64,000 nt of DNA, taken from NCBI RefSeq assembly GCF_030816965.1, contig NZ_JAUSYQ010000002.1:7430001-7494000 (forward strand). The letters are read 5' to 3'. Made by a program: the position numbers and the translations under genes. Source of the DNA: Streptomyces canus (GTDB lineage: Bacteria > Actinomycetota > Actinomycetes > Streptomycetales > Streptomycetaceae). Within the stretch, counting starts at the first letter, position 1, and the number at the start of each line of letters is the position of its first letter. This document shows positions 17,339-25,887 of the stretch, in pieces. The notes beneath the pieces were generated by a model that was not told the origin of the DNA, searched no databases, and saw only the letters and a list, made by a program, of their open reading frames with translations.

Positions 17339-18193
17339 GTGTCTCCCACCGACGCGAGTGCCGATGCCGTTTCCGCCGCCTCGACCGACGTCGGCGACGG
17401 CGCCGGTCCCGACGAGAGCGAGGACAGCGTTGCCCGGGGCATCGGCCGGAGCACCGACAACGAGGACACGCTGGAACTGCGCCTGCCCGACGAACTCGTC
17501 GCGCTCTTCGAGGAGGGACGGTCAAGGGTCGATGCAGCCACGGCCGATGTTGCAGCCGGTCACGGGCAACGGAGCTGGAGCGACAGCACCGCCCTGCACG
17601 CCGCACGCACCCCGGGCGGCGACGACCTGCTGGACGGGGTCGCCGACTGGGGGCCGATCGCGACCCCGGCAGGCGTGTTCCAACTCGTGCCCGTACGCGT
17701 CGAACGGGACCTTGCCCTCGTGTGCCGCTGGATGAACGACCCCGCCGTCACCGCGTTCTGGGAACTGGCCGGGCCCCAGAACGTGACGGAGGACCACCTG
17801 CGTCCCCAGCTGGCCGGTGACGGGCGCAGCTTTCCCTGCCTCGGGGTGCTGGAGGGCACTCCGATGAGCTACTGGGAGATCTACCGGGCAGACCTGGATC
17901 CGCTGGCTCGCCACTATCCGGTCAGACCGCACGACACCGGTATCCATCTCCTCATCGGCGCCGTCACCGATCGAGGGCGCGGTCTCGGCGGCACTCTTCT
18001 CAGAGCCGTCGCCGATCTCGTACTCGACAGGCGACCAGCCTGTGCTCGTGTCATCGCGGAACCCGACCTTCGCAACATCCCGTCCGTCACCGCCTTTCTG
18101 AGCGCAGGCTTTCGCTTCTCAGCTGAGGTCGACCTGCCCGCCAAGCGGGCGGCCCTCATGATCCGAGACCGGTCCCTGCGCGATCTGCTGTAG
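17339..18193 (+). CDS. Siderophore-type GNAT acyltransferase (IucB/RhbD/AlcB-like)
   Basis: The 284-residue product has about 110 polar, acidic N-terminal residues and then a GNAT domain of the siderophore acyltransferase branch. Segments include LALVCRWMNDPAVTAFWE, the mid-domain PMSYWEIYRADLDPLARHY with family-typical aromatic residues, and the acetyl-CoA loop GAVTDRGRGLGGTLL. Related enzymes acylate N-hydroxylated diamines before NIS condensation. The GTG start follows GAGAGGAG, and the gene is 38 bp after the synthetase, so the two are very likely cotranscribed. The N-terminal 110 residues are not matched by typical family members, which are near 190 residues. Confidence 0.87.
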   Translation: MSPTDASADAVSAASTDVGDGAGPDESEDSVARGIGRSTDNEDTLELRLPDELVALFEEGRSRVDAATADVAAGHGQRSWSDSTALHAARTPGGDDLLDGVADWGPIATPAGVFQLVPVRVERDLALVCRWMNDPAVTAFWELAGPQNVTEDHLRPQLAGDGRSFPCLGVLEGTPMSYWEIYRADLDPLARHYPVRPHDTGIHLLIGAVTDRGRGLGGTLLRAVADLVLDRRPACARVIAEPDLRNIPSVTAFLSAGFRFSAEVDLPAKRAALMIRDRSLRDLL

Positions 18194-18610
18194 CAATGCG
18201 TCATCGTGCAATCACTTTTGGTACACCGCTCGCGCCGAACCGGTTCCCACCCGCCGCGAGACTTTTTCGACGACCCCTGGACGCACGACCCCTGGACGCA
18301 CGCCCCCTGGACGCGCGACCCCCGGACCCACGTTCCCGGACGCACGACCCGGGGTGCACGACTTCCGCAAACGACCTCGCACCCCCCGGGGTTCCGCCAT
18401 ACCGGTCCCGCCCACAAGGCCTCGGTCGATTCCGGCCGCCGCCCGACCGAAGTCGCCTCCGACCGGATCGGACCCGACCGAAGTCGAAGCGAGTCGAGCT
18501 GATCCGACCCCGCCCCCCTACCCCTCCGAGGAGTTCCCGGTCTTGATCCCGCCTCTCGCCCCCGCCTTGATCACCCCTTTGTCAGTGCCGGGCCGTAGGG
18601 TGGTCGCGCT
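18194..18610. other. 417-bp intergenic region before the helicase gene
   Basis: This region holds a 15-bp tandem repeat array (18271-18364). A putative TAGGGT -10 for the helicase gene lies at 18596-18601, 9 nt before its ATG. The stretch between 18365 and 18560 is C-rich with no ORF that I trust and no clear terminator for the siderophore module. Confidence 0.5.
18271..18364. repeat. 15-bp tandem repeats (CGACCCCTGGACGCA)
   Basis: Six consecutive units of 14-15 bp are present. The first two match CGACCCCTGGACGCA exactly, the third and fourth differ at 2-4 positions, and the last two have lost one base. The array is non-coding and lies about 80 bp after the acyltransferase stop. Confidence 0.8.
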
Positions 18611-20629
18611 ATGACGAAGCCCTCACTCCCCGAACTCCTGCATGCTGCCGTCACTGCCGTCGGCGGTACGGAGCGCCCCGGCCAGGTGACCATGGCCGAA
18701 TCCGTCGCGGACGCGATCGACGACGGCTCCCACCTGCTGGTGCAGGCCGGCACCGGTACCGGAAAGTCGCTCGGCTATCTCGTGCCCGCGCTCGCGCACG
18801 GGGAGCGGGTCGTCGTCGCGACGGCCACCCTCGCCCTGCAGAGACAGCTCGTCGAGCGCGACCTGCCGCGCACGGTCGAGGCGCTGCACCCGCTGCTGCG
18901 CCGCCGCCCGGAGTTCGCGATGCTCAAGGGCCGGTCGAACTATCTGTGCCTGCACCGCCTCCACGAGGGCGTCCCGCAGGACGAGGAGGAGGGGCTCTTC
19001 GACCAGTTCGAGGCCGCCGCGCCCACCAGCAAGCTGGGCCAGGATCTGCTGCGGCTGCGGGACTGGTCGCAGGACACCGAGACCGGTGACCGCGACGACC
19101 TCACGCCGGGTGTCTCCGACCGCGCCTGGGCACAGATCTCCGTGTCCTCCCGGGAGTGCCTGGGAGCGACGAAGTGCGCCTACGGCGCCGAGTGCTTCGC
19201 CGAGATGGCCCGCGAGCGTGCGAAGCTCGCCGAGGTCGTCGTCACCAACCACGCACTGCTCGCGATCGACGCCATCGAAGGCGCCCCCGTGCTCCCTCAG
19301 CACGAAGTACTGATCGTCGACGAGGCGCACGAGCTGGTCTCCCGGGTCACCGGTGTCGCCACCGGCGAGCTCACCCCCGGCCAGGTCAACCGGGCGGTGC
19401 GCCGCGCCGCGAAGCTTGTCAACGAAAAGGCGGCCGATCAGCTCCAGACCGCGGCGGAAGGCTTCGAGCGGCTGATGGAGCTCGCCCTGCCCGGCAGGCT
19501 GGAGGAGATCCCGGAGGACCTCGGGTACGCGCTCATGGCCCTGCGCGACGCCGCTCGTACGGTCATCTCCGCGATCGGAGCGACCCGCGACAAGTCGGTC
19601 CAGGACGAGGACGCGGTCCGCAAACAGGCGCTGGCCTCCGTGGAGGCGGTGCACGACGTGGCGGAGCGGATCACGAACGGCTCGGAGTGGGACGTCGTCT
19701 GGTACGAGCGCCACGACCGCTTCGGCGCCTCCTTGCGCGTGGCCCCCATGTCGGTGTCCGGCTTGCTGCGGGAGAAGCTGTTCGCGGACCGTTCCGTGGT
19801 CCTCACCTCGGCGACCCTGAAGCTGGGTGGCGACTTCAACGGCGTAGGAGCGTCCCTGGGGCTCGCTGCGGAAGGAACCGAGGGTGAAGACGTGCCGAAG
19901 TGGAAGGGCCTCGACGTCGGTTCGCCCTTCGACTACCCCAGGCAAGGCATCCTCTACGTCGCCAAGCACCTCTCGCGCCCCGCGCGTGACGGCGACCGAG
20001 CGGACATGCTCGACGAGCTGACCGAGCTCATCCAGGCGGCAGGCGGCCGCACTCTGGGGCTCTTCTCCTCCATGAGGGCTGCCCAGCTGGCCGCCGAGGA
20101 GCTGCGCTCCCGCATCCCGGAATTCCCGATCCTCCTCCAGGGCGAGGAGACCCTCGGCGAACTGATCAAGAACTTCGCGGCTGACCCGCAGACCTGCCTC
20201 TTCGGCACCCTGTCGCTCTGGCAGGGCGTCGACGTCCCCGGCCCCAGCTGCCAGCTGGTCGTCATGGACAAGATCCCCTTCCCGCGCCCCGACGACCCTC
20301 TGATGAGCGCCCGCCAGAAGGCGGTGGAGGACGCGGGGGGCAACGGCTTCATGGCGGTCGCCGCCACGCATGCCGCGCTGCTCATGGCCCAGGGTGCCGG
20401 CCGCCTCGTCCGGGCCTCGGGGGACCGTGGTGTGGTCGCGGTACTGGATCAGAGGCTCGCGACGGCGCGGTACGGCAGCTACCTCAAGGCGTCACTGCCC
20501 GACTTCTGGTACACCACGGACCGTAATCAGGTGCGGAAGTCGCTGACGGCGATCGACGCCGCGGCGAGGGCGATGGAAGCGGCGGAACTTGCGGCAGAGG
20601 CCGAGAAGGCGCAGGCGGAAGCCGGATGA
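18611..20629 (+). CDS. DinG/XPD-family ATP-dependent DNA helicase
   Basis: This 672-residue superfamily 2 helicase of the DinG/XPD type unwinds 5'-3' and typically carries a [4Fe-4S] cluster. Motifs are Walker A QAGTGTGKS (about 45-53), a cluster of cysteines between motifs Ia and II (NYLCLHRL, then ECLGATKCAYGAEC), DEAH in LIVDEAHEL, GTLSLWQGVDVPG (motif V) and QGAGRLVR (motif VI). The usual roles are resolving R-loops, G-quadruplexes or recombination intermediates. It is convergent with lexA, separated by a strong terminator. I saw no SOS box directly upstream, so SOS control is not supported here. It could be named dinG by family. Confidence 0.9.
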   Translation: MTKPSLPELLHAAVTAVGGTERPGQVTMAESVADAIDDGSHLLVQAGTGTGKSLGYLVPALAHGERVVVATATLALQRQLVERDLPRTVEALHPLLRRRPEFAMLKGRSNYLCLHRLHEGVPQDEEEGLFDQFEAAAPTSKLGQDLLRLRDWSQDTETGDRDDLTPGVSDRAWAQISVSSRECLGATKCAYGAECFAEMARERAKLAEVVVTNHALLAIDAIEGAPVLPQHEVLIVDEAHELVSRVTGVATGELTPGQVNRAVRRAAKLVNEKAADQLQTAAEGFERLMELALPGRLEEIPEDLGYALMALRDAARTVISAIGATRDKSVQDEDAVRKQALASVEAVHDVAERITNGSEWDVVWYERHDRFGASLRVAPMSVSGLLREKLFADRSVVLTSATLKLGGDFNGVGASLGLAAEGTEGEDVPKWKGLDVGSPFDYPRQGILYVAKHLSRPARDGDRADMLDELTELIQAAGGRTLGLFSSMRAAQLAAEELRSRIPEFPILLQGEETLGELIKNFAADPQTCLFGTLSLWQGVDVPGPSCQLVVMDKIPFPRPDDPLMSARQKAVEDAGGNGFMAVAATHAALLMAQGAGRLVRASGDRGVVAVLDQRLATARYGSYLKASLPDFWYTTDRNQVRKSLTAIDAAARAMEAAELAAEAEKAQAEAG

Positions 20630-20708
20630 TCGCAGCTTGGCCTGACCCGGTGATGGGTCCGGCCAACCCGCGATGCGGAGCGACCCGTCACCGGGGCCGG
20701 ACAGCGCA

Positions 20709-20742
20709 GGGCCCCGGAACCGGCGCAGAGGTTCCGGGGCCC
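20709..20742. terminator. Bidirectional terminator between the helicase gene and lexA
   Basis: A perfect 13-bp inverted repeat (GGGCCCCGGAACC / GGTTCCGGGGCCC) with an 8-nt loop sits between two convergent genes. Confidence 0.85.
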
Positions 20743-20771
20743 GGTCGGATCGGCGAGGCCTGCCGCGGTGC

Positions 20772-21551
20772 TCAGACGCGCCGCAGTACTGCCACTACCT
20801 TGCCGAGGATGGTCGCGTCGTCGCCGGGGATCGGCTCGTACGCGGAGTTGTGGGGGAGGAGCCAGACGTGGCCGTCTTCGCGCTTGAAGCGCTTGACGGT
20901 GGCTTCGCCTTCCAGCATCGCGGCCACGATGTCGCCGTTCTCGGCGACGGGCTGGCGGCGGACGGTGACCCAGTCGCCGTCACAGATCGCGGCCTCGATC
21001 ATCGAGTCACCGACGACCTTCAGCACAAACAGCTCACCGTCGCCGACGAGTTGGCGGGGGAGGGGGAACACGTCCTCGACCGATTCCTCGGCGAGGATCG
21101 GGCCACCGGCGGCGATCCGGCCGACGAGCGGGACGTACGACGCGGCGGGCTTGCCCGCGGTGTCCGTGGGCTGCACCGAGGCGCCCTGGTCGGAGCCGCG
21201 CACCTCGTACGCGCGCGGGCGGTGCGGGTCGCGGCGCAGGAAGCCCTTGCGCTCCAGTGCCATCAACTGATGTGCGACGGATGAGGTGCTGGACAGCCCG
21301 ACAGCCTGGCCGATCTCCCGCATGGACGGCGGGTAGCCGCGCCGCTGGACGGAGTCCCTGATGACCTCGATCACCCGGCGCTGCCGGTCGGTGAGTCCCG
21401 AGCTGTCCGCCCGGATGCCTGGAGGTCGGCCCGGGAGGGATCGCTTGTGTCCCTCGGGATTCGCGGCTTCGTTCATCGCATGCACCGGCTCGAGTCGGCC
21501 CTGGGAACGGTCCTGGGCAGTGATGGTGGCACTGTCTGCGGTCGTGGTCAC
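20772..21551 (-). CDS. lexA: LexA, SOS-response repressor
   Basis: LexA represses DNA-repair genes and is inactivated by RecA-stimulated self-cleavage. The 259-residue protein has a winged helix-turn-helix ([15 protein letters not shown] through [14 protein letters not shown], about 54-100), the Ala148-Gly149 cleavage site in RIAAGGPI, catalytic Ser183 in [10 protein letters not shown] and Lys220 in EATVKRF. The GTG at 21551 gives the N-terminus [15 protein letters not shown], as in other Streptomyces LexA proteins, and a GAGAGGGG lies upstream. The extra ~45 N-terminal residues before the HTH are usual in the genus. A consensus SOS box lies 61 bp upstream, so the gene is autoregulated. Confidence 0.97.
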   Translation of the reverse strand: MTTTADSATITAQDRSQGRLEPVHAMNEAANPEGHKRSLPGRPPGIRADSSGLTDRQRRVIEVIRDSVQRRGYPPSMREIGQAVGLSSTSSVAHQLMALERKGFLRRDPHRPRAYEVRGSDQGASVQPTDTAGKPAASYVPLVGRIAAGGPILAEESVEDVFPLPRQLVGDGELFVLKVVGDSMIEAAICDGDWVTVRRQPVAENGDIVAAMLEGEATVKRFKREDGHVWLLPHNSAYEPIPGDDATILGKVVAVLRRV

Positions 21552-21611
21552 GTCGGCCCCTCTCGATGGTCTCCCTGCTGGACAACGGTAGTTGCTTTCG
21601 AAAGGTTGCGC

Positions 21612-21625
21612 CAAACACACGTTCG
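21612..21625 (-). promoter_or_regulatory. SOS box (LexA operator)
   Basis: Read on the minus strand the site is CGAACGTGTGTTTG, matching the Gram-positive/actinobacterial LexA operator consensus CGAACRNRYGTTYG at every position. It lies upstream of lexA, implying autorepression. Confidence 0.85.
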
Positions 21626-21900
21626 AGTGAAAAATCGCGGATCACCTGACGCGATCATGTGTCTGGATGTATGGCTAACGCTCCGCCTGCCGAACAAAAG
21701 GGCCCATTGCTGTACTCTTCACCGCCGGATGGCGACCTCACGGGTTGTTGCCCCAGTCTGCCATCCAGTGCCCAGTCGGCCGGGTACCGGCTCCCATCTG
21801 TGCGGGAATCCCACGTCCCCTCCTTGTGGCGCCCACGGTATCTCCGCATGCGCCGCAGCGATACGGCTGTGCGTCGTGTTCGCCGGGGGCCGGGGCAGTC

Positions 21901-21919
21901 GTATGGCACATGCCCATAC
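21901..21919. promoter_or_regulatory. Small inverted repeat GTATGG-N7-CCATAC
   Basis: A 6-bp perfect inverted repeat with a 7-nt spacer lies just upstream of the first NrdR-like box. It may be part of the nrdR promoter region or an operator half-pair. The evidence is only the symmetry. Confidence 0.3.
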
Positions 21920-21925
21920 AGGCGC

Positions 21926-21941
21926 GACGTGCATGTACGGC
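21926..21941 (+). promoter_or_regulatory. Upstream NrdR-like box
   Basis: The core GTGCATGTAC resembles the partner box in CATGTA and near-palindromic symmetry. Its centre is 32 bp from that of the downstream box, about three helical turns, as is typical for the paired NrdR sites before ribonucleotide reductase genes. Confidence 0.5.
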
Positions 21942-21957
21942 GTGTATGCCGTGCCAA

Positions 21958-21973
21958 TCCCTACATGTAGTGC
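21958..21973 (+). promoter_or_regulatory. NrdR box upstream of nrdR-nrdJ
   Basis: CCCTACATGTAGTGCT contains the perfect palindrome CTACATGTAG and fits the NrdR operator pattern (ACACTATAT-type with a TAGTG 3' half). It lies about 140 bp before nrdR, consistent with NrdR repressing its own operon. Confidence 0.65.
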
Positions 21974-22113
21974 TTGGATTGCTACAGCAGCCCAGAAGTT
22001 GTGGTCCCCCGGGTCTCCACGCCCGCCGCGATCGCCTATGCTGGGGGCTGCTTCGAGGGGCCCATGGGGCTCAGCGAGGCTATTGAGTCTGCTGTGAGGA
22101 GGGTTGGGAGTTC

Positions 22114-22689
22114 ATGCACTGCCCCTTCTGCAGGCACCCCGACAGCCGCGTCGTCGACAGTCGTACGACCGACGACGGCACGTCGATCCGCAGGCGCCGC
22201 CAGTGCCCGGACTGCTCCCGTCGTTTCACGACCGTGGAGACGTGCTCGCTCATGGTGGTCAAGCGGTCCGGAGTGACCGAGCCCTTCAGTCGTACCAAGG
22301 TCATCAACGGCGTGCGCAAGGCATGCCAGGGGCGGCCTGTCACCGAGGACGCGCTCGCCCAGCTCGGCCAACGGGTCGAGGAGGCGGTGCGAGCCACCGG
22401 GAGTGCCGAGCTGACCACCCACGACGTGGGGCTGGCCATACTCGGCCCGTTGCAGGAGCTCGACCTCGTCGCCTATCTGCGATTCGCCTCCGTCTACCGG
22501 GCGTTCGACTCGCTCGAGGACTTCGATGCGGCCATCGCGGAACTGAGGGAGACGGGACCCCCCGCCGCGGACGACGAGGACCGCGGAGGGGCTGCGGACG
22601 GCGAAGGGGCCGTCGCGGGGAGCCAGGAAGACGATCGCGGGCCCGGAGGGACTGCTCAACTCCCCGAGCCCGCCCGCGCCGCCGACTGA
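22114..22689 (+). CDS. nrdR: NrdR, ribonucleotide reductase transcriptional repressor
   Basis: NrdR binds paired NrdR boxes and represses ribonucleotide reductase operons when its ATP-cone holds dATP. The 191-residue protein starts [17 protein letters not shown] and has a C4 zinc ribbon (CPFC and CPDC), then the ATP-cone ([23 protein letters not shown]). The C-terminal 40 residues are an acidic Gly-rich tail. The ATG follows a GGAGGGTTGGGAG ribosome-binding region. It is followed 163 bp later by nrdJ, the expected partner. Confidence 0.97.
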   Translation: MHCPFCRHPDSRVVDSRTTDDGTSIRRRRQCPDCSRRFTTVETCSLMVVKRSGVTEPFSRTKVINGVRKACQGRPVTEDALAQLGQRVEEAVRATGSAELTTHDVGLAILGPLQELDLVAYLRFASVYRAFDSLEDFDAAIAELRETGPPAADDEDRGGAADGEGAVAGSQEDDRGPGGTAQLPEPARAAD

Positions 22690-22852
22690 TCGGCGGGCCG
22701 GACCGGGCCAGGGCCCCGGGCCGGCCGGACGGCGGCGACCGAAGACCTGTTGCGGGCAGTAGTGAGTTGGGTGCCCGCAATACCAGACAGAACACCGTGC
22801 CACGGGAACAACGGGGCACTTCAGGGCGTTTTCGCCCGTACAGGGAGGCGGC

Positions 22853-25753
22853 ATGACAGAGACGGCGAGCGGTCCGGCACGGAGTTCCCGCGCCAAGGGC
22901 ACCAAGGCGGCTGCTAACAAGGGCCTGCGCATCGAGCGCATCCACACCACCCCCGGCGTGCACCCGTACGACGAGGTGGAATGGGCGCATCGTGACGTCG
23001 TCATGACCAACTGGCGCGACGGCTCGGTCAACTTCGAGCAGCGTGGCGTCGAGTTCCCCGACTTCTGGTCGGTGAACGCGGTCAACATCGTCACCAGCAA
23101 GTACTTCCGCGGTGCTGTCGGCACCCCCCAGCGCGAGGTGAGCCTCAAGCAGCTCATCGACCGCATCGTGAAGACGTACCGGAAGGCCGGCGAGGACTAC
23201 AAGTACTTCGCGTCGCCCGCCGATGCGGAGATCTTCGAGCACGAGCTGGCGTACGCCCTCCTGCACCAGATCTTCAGCTTCAACAGCCCGGTGTGGTTCA
23301 ACGTCGGTACGCCCCAGCCGCAGCAGGTCTCGGCCTGCTTCATCCTGGCCGTCGACGACTCCATGGAGTCGATCCTCGACTGGTACAAGGAAGAGGGCAT
23401 GATCTTCAAGGGCGGCTCCGGTGCCGGCCTGAACCTCTCCCGTATCCGCTCCTCCAAGGAGCTGCTGTCCTCGGGCGGCAACGCCTCCGGTCCGGTCTCC
23501 TTCATGCGTGGCGCCGACGCCTCCGCGGGAACGATCAAGTCGGGTGGCGCCACGCGTCGCGCCGCCAAGATGGTCATCCTCGACGTCGACCACCCCGACA
23601 TCGAGGACTTCATCGAGACCAAGGTGAAGGAGGAGGAGAAGATCCGCGCCCTGCGCGACGCGGGCTTCGACATGGACCTGGGCGGCGACGACATCACGTC
23701 GGTGCAGTACCAGAACGCCAACAACTCGGTCCGCGTGAACGACACGTTCATGAAGGCCGTCGAGACGGGCGGCAAGTTCGGCCTGACGTCCCGTATGACC
23801 GGCGACGTCATCGAAGAGGTCGAGGCCAAGGCGCTGTTCCGCAAGATGGCCGAGGCCGCCTGGGCCTGCGCCGACCCGGGCATCCAGTACGACGACACCA
23901 TCAACCACTGGCACACCTGCCCGGAGTCCGGCCGTATCAACGGCTCGAACCCCTGCAGCGAGTACATGCACCTGGACAACACGTCCTGCAACCTCGCCTC
24001 GCTGAACCTGATGAAGTTCCTCAAGGACGACAGCAAGGGCAACCAGTCCTTCGAGGTGGAGCGCTTCGCCAAGGTCGTCGAACTCGTCATCACCGCGATG
24101 GACATCTCCATCTGCTTCGCGGACTTCCCGACGCAGAAGATCGGTGAGAACACGCGCGCGTTCCGCCAGCTCGGCATCGGCTACGCCAACCTCGGCGCTC
24201 TGCTCATGGCTACCGGCCACGCGTACGACTCCGACGGCGGCCGCGCTCTCGCCGGGTCCATCACCTCCCTGATGACCGGCACGTCGTACAAGCGTTCCGC
24301 CGAACTCGCCGCGGTCGTCGGCCCGTACGACGGCTATGCCCGCAACGCGCAGCCGCACCTGCGTGTCATGAAGCAGCACTCCGACGAGAACACCAAGGCC
24401 GTCCGCATGGACGACCTGGACACGCCGATCTGGGCCGCCGCCACGGAGGCCTGGCAGGACGTGCTGCGTCTCGGTGAGAAGAACGGTTTCCGTAACGCCC
24501 AGGCGTCCGTCATCGCTCCGACCGGCACCATCGGTCTCGCGATGTCCTGCGACACCACCGGTCTTGAGCCCGACCTCGCGCTGGTCAAGTTCAAGAAGCT
24601 GGTCGGCGGCGGCTCGATGCAGATCGTCAACGGCACCGTCCCGCAGGCCCTGCGTCGCCTGGGCTACCAGGAGGAGCAGATCGAGGCGATCGTCGCCCAC
24701 ATCGCCGAGAACGGCAATGTGATCGACGCTCCCGGCCTCAAGCACGAGCACTACGAGGTCTTCGACTGCGCCATGGGCGAGCGCTCCATCTCCGCGATGG
24801 GCCACGTCCGCATGATGGCCGCGATCCAGCCCTGGATCTCCGGCGCGCTCTCCAAGACGGTCAACCTGCCGGAGACGGCGACCGTCGAGGACGTCGAAGA
24901 GGTCTACTTCGAGGCCTGGAAGATGGGCGTCAAGGCGCTCGCCATCTACCGCGACAACTGCAAGGTCGGCCAGCCCCTCTCCGCCAAGACCAAGGAGAAG
25001 GAGAAGGCAGAGGTCACGGAGAAGGCCGAGGAGACCATCCGCGCGGCGGTCGAGAAGGTCGTCGAGTACCGTCCGGTCCGCAAGCGTCTGCCCAAGGGCC
25101 GGCCCGGCATCACGACCTCCTTCACGGTCGGCGGCGCCGAGGGGTACATGACCGCCAACTCCTACCCGGACGACGGTCTCGGCGAGGTCTTCCTGAAGAT
25201 GTCCAAGCAGGGCTCCACCCTCGCGGGCATGATGGACGCCTTCTCCATCGCCGTCTCGGTGGGCCTCCAGTACGGCGTGCCGCTGGAGACCTACGTCTCG
25301 AAGTTCACCAACATGCGCTTCGAGCCGGCCGGCATGACGGACGACCCGGACGTGCGGATGGCGCAGTCGATCGTCGACTACATCTTCCGCCGCCTGGCGT
25401 TGGACTTCCTGCCCTTCGAGACGCGTTCCGCGCTCGGCATCCACTCCGCCGAGGAGCGTCAGCGCCACCTCGAGACCGGCTCCTACGAGCCGACCGAGGA
25501 GGAGGTCGACGTCGAGGGTCTGGCCCAGTCGGCGCCGCGCGCCCAGGAGCTGAAGGCGGTCGTCACGCCGAAGGCCGAGGTCGAGGCGGCCAAGCCCGCC
25601 CCGCAGCAGGCCCACACCAGCGCCGAGCTGGTGGAGATGCAGCTGGGCATCCAGGCCGATGCCCCGCTGTGCTTCTCCTGCGGTACGAAGATGCAGCGGG
25701 CCGGTTCCTGCTACATCTGCGAGGGCTGCGGTTCGACCAGCGGCTGCAGTTGA
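22853..25753 (+). CDS. nrdJ: Adenosylcobalamin-dependent (class II) ribonucleotide reductase
   Basis: This 966-residue enzyme reduces ribonucleotides to deoxyribonucleotides by a cobalamin-generated thiyl radical and works with or without oxygen. Visible features are the Lys/Arg-rich N-terminus, the early active-site segment FNSPVWFNVG, the cysteine-bearing VSACFIL, SGGATRRAAKMVILD, NPCSEYMHLD with the conserved C-E pair, and APTGTIGL. The C-terminal zinc-ribbon-like tail CFSCGTKMQRAGSCYIC has extra cysteines that probably shuttle electrons. GGGAGG precedes the ATG. In Streptomyces it operates beside an oxygen-dependent class I enzyme encoded elsewhere. Control here is by NrdR. A clear terminator follows. 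Confidence 0.97.
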   Translation: MTETASGPARSSRAKGTKAAANKGLRIERIHTTPGVHPYDEVEWAHRDVVMTNWRDGSVNFEQRGVEFPDFWSVNAVNIVTSKYFRGAVGTPQREVSLKQLIDRIVKTYRKAGEDYKYFASPADAEIFEHELAYALLHQIFSFNSPVWFNVGTPQPQQVSACFILAVDDSMESILDWYKEEGMIFKGGSGAGLNLSRIRSSKELLSSGGNASGPVSFMRGADASAGTIKSGGATRRAAKMVILDVDHPDIEDFIETKVKEEEKIRALRDAGFDMDLGGDDITSVQYQNANNSVRVNDTFMKAVETGGKFGLTSRMTGDVIEEVEAKALFRKMAEAAWACADPGIQYDDTINHWHTCPESGRINGSNPCSEYMHLDNTSCNLASLNLMKFLKDDSKGNQSFEVERFAKVVELVITAMDISICFADFPTQKIGENTRAFRQLGIGYANLGALLMATGHAYDSDGGRALAGSITSLMTGTSYKRSAELAAVVGPYDGYARNAQPHLRVMKQHSDENTKAVRMDDLDTPIWAAATEAWQDVLRLGEKNGFRNAQASVIAPTGTIGLAMSCDTTGLEPDLALVKFKKLVGGGSMQIVNGTVPQALRRLGYQEEQIEAIVAHIAENGNVIDAPGLKHEHYEVFDCAMGERSISAMGHVRMMAAIQPWISGALSKTVNLPETATVEDVEEVYFEAWKMGVKALAIYRDNCKVGQPLSAKTKEKEKAEVTEKAEETIRAAVEKVVEYRPVRKRLPKGRPGITTSFTVGGAEGYMTANSYPDDGLGEVFLKMSKQGSTLAGMMDAFSIAVSVGLQYGVPLETYVSKFTNMRFEPAGMTDDPDVRMAQSIVDYIFRRLALDFLPFETRSALGIHSAEERQRHLETGSYEPTEEEVDVEGLAQSAPRAQELKAVVTPKAEVEAAKPAPQQAHTSAELVEMQLGIQADAPLCFSCGTKMQRAGSCYICEGCGSTSGCS

Positions 25754-25764
25754 TGTGAGCCCGG

Positions 25765-25795
25765 GGCGGTGCAGTCGGACATCGGCTGCACCGCC
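25765..25795 (+). terminator. nrdJ terminator
   Basis: A perfect 10-bp stem (GGCGGTGCAG / CTGCACCGCC) with an 11-nt loop is followed by TTCGGCTTTTCC, a T-rich tract unusual in this GC-rich genome. It starts 12 bp after the nrdJ stop. Confidence 0.85.
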
Positions 25796-25887
25796 TTCGG
25801 CTTTTCCGTTTCTCCACGGGACGATCACACGTTAGGCTCCCCCAGCGCACGACCGGCGCGAACGGCAGGGTGGGGGACACGGGGAAC

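Larger units (their letters stand above)
21552..22113. other. 562-bp divergent regulatory region between lexA and nrdR
   Basis: No credible ORF is present. The region carries the lexA SOS box (21612-21625), a GTATGG/CCATAC hairpin (21901-21919), a pair of NrdR boxes near 21934 and 21966, and a possible -10 TATGCT around 22037-22042 upstream of nrdR. Confidence 0.7.

Noticed and set aside
21655..21970. Small open frames in the lexA-nrdR gap
   Set aside because: Composition is atypical for Streptomyces coding DNA, there is no ribosome binding site, and the region contains operators for both flanking genes.
22340..25828. 1162-residue minus-strand open frame opposite nrdJ
   Set aside because: It is an antisense frame kept open by high GC3. 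It has no recognisable protein features, and nrdJ on the other strand is unambiguous.
25831..25850. Possible iron box around GTTAGGCTCCCCC upstream of the DUF6215-like gene
   Set aside because: Only about 13 of 19 positions match, and the match is mainly to the TAGGCT that also fits a -10 hexamer. A simple promoter is more likely.
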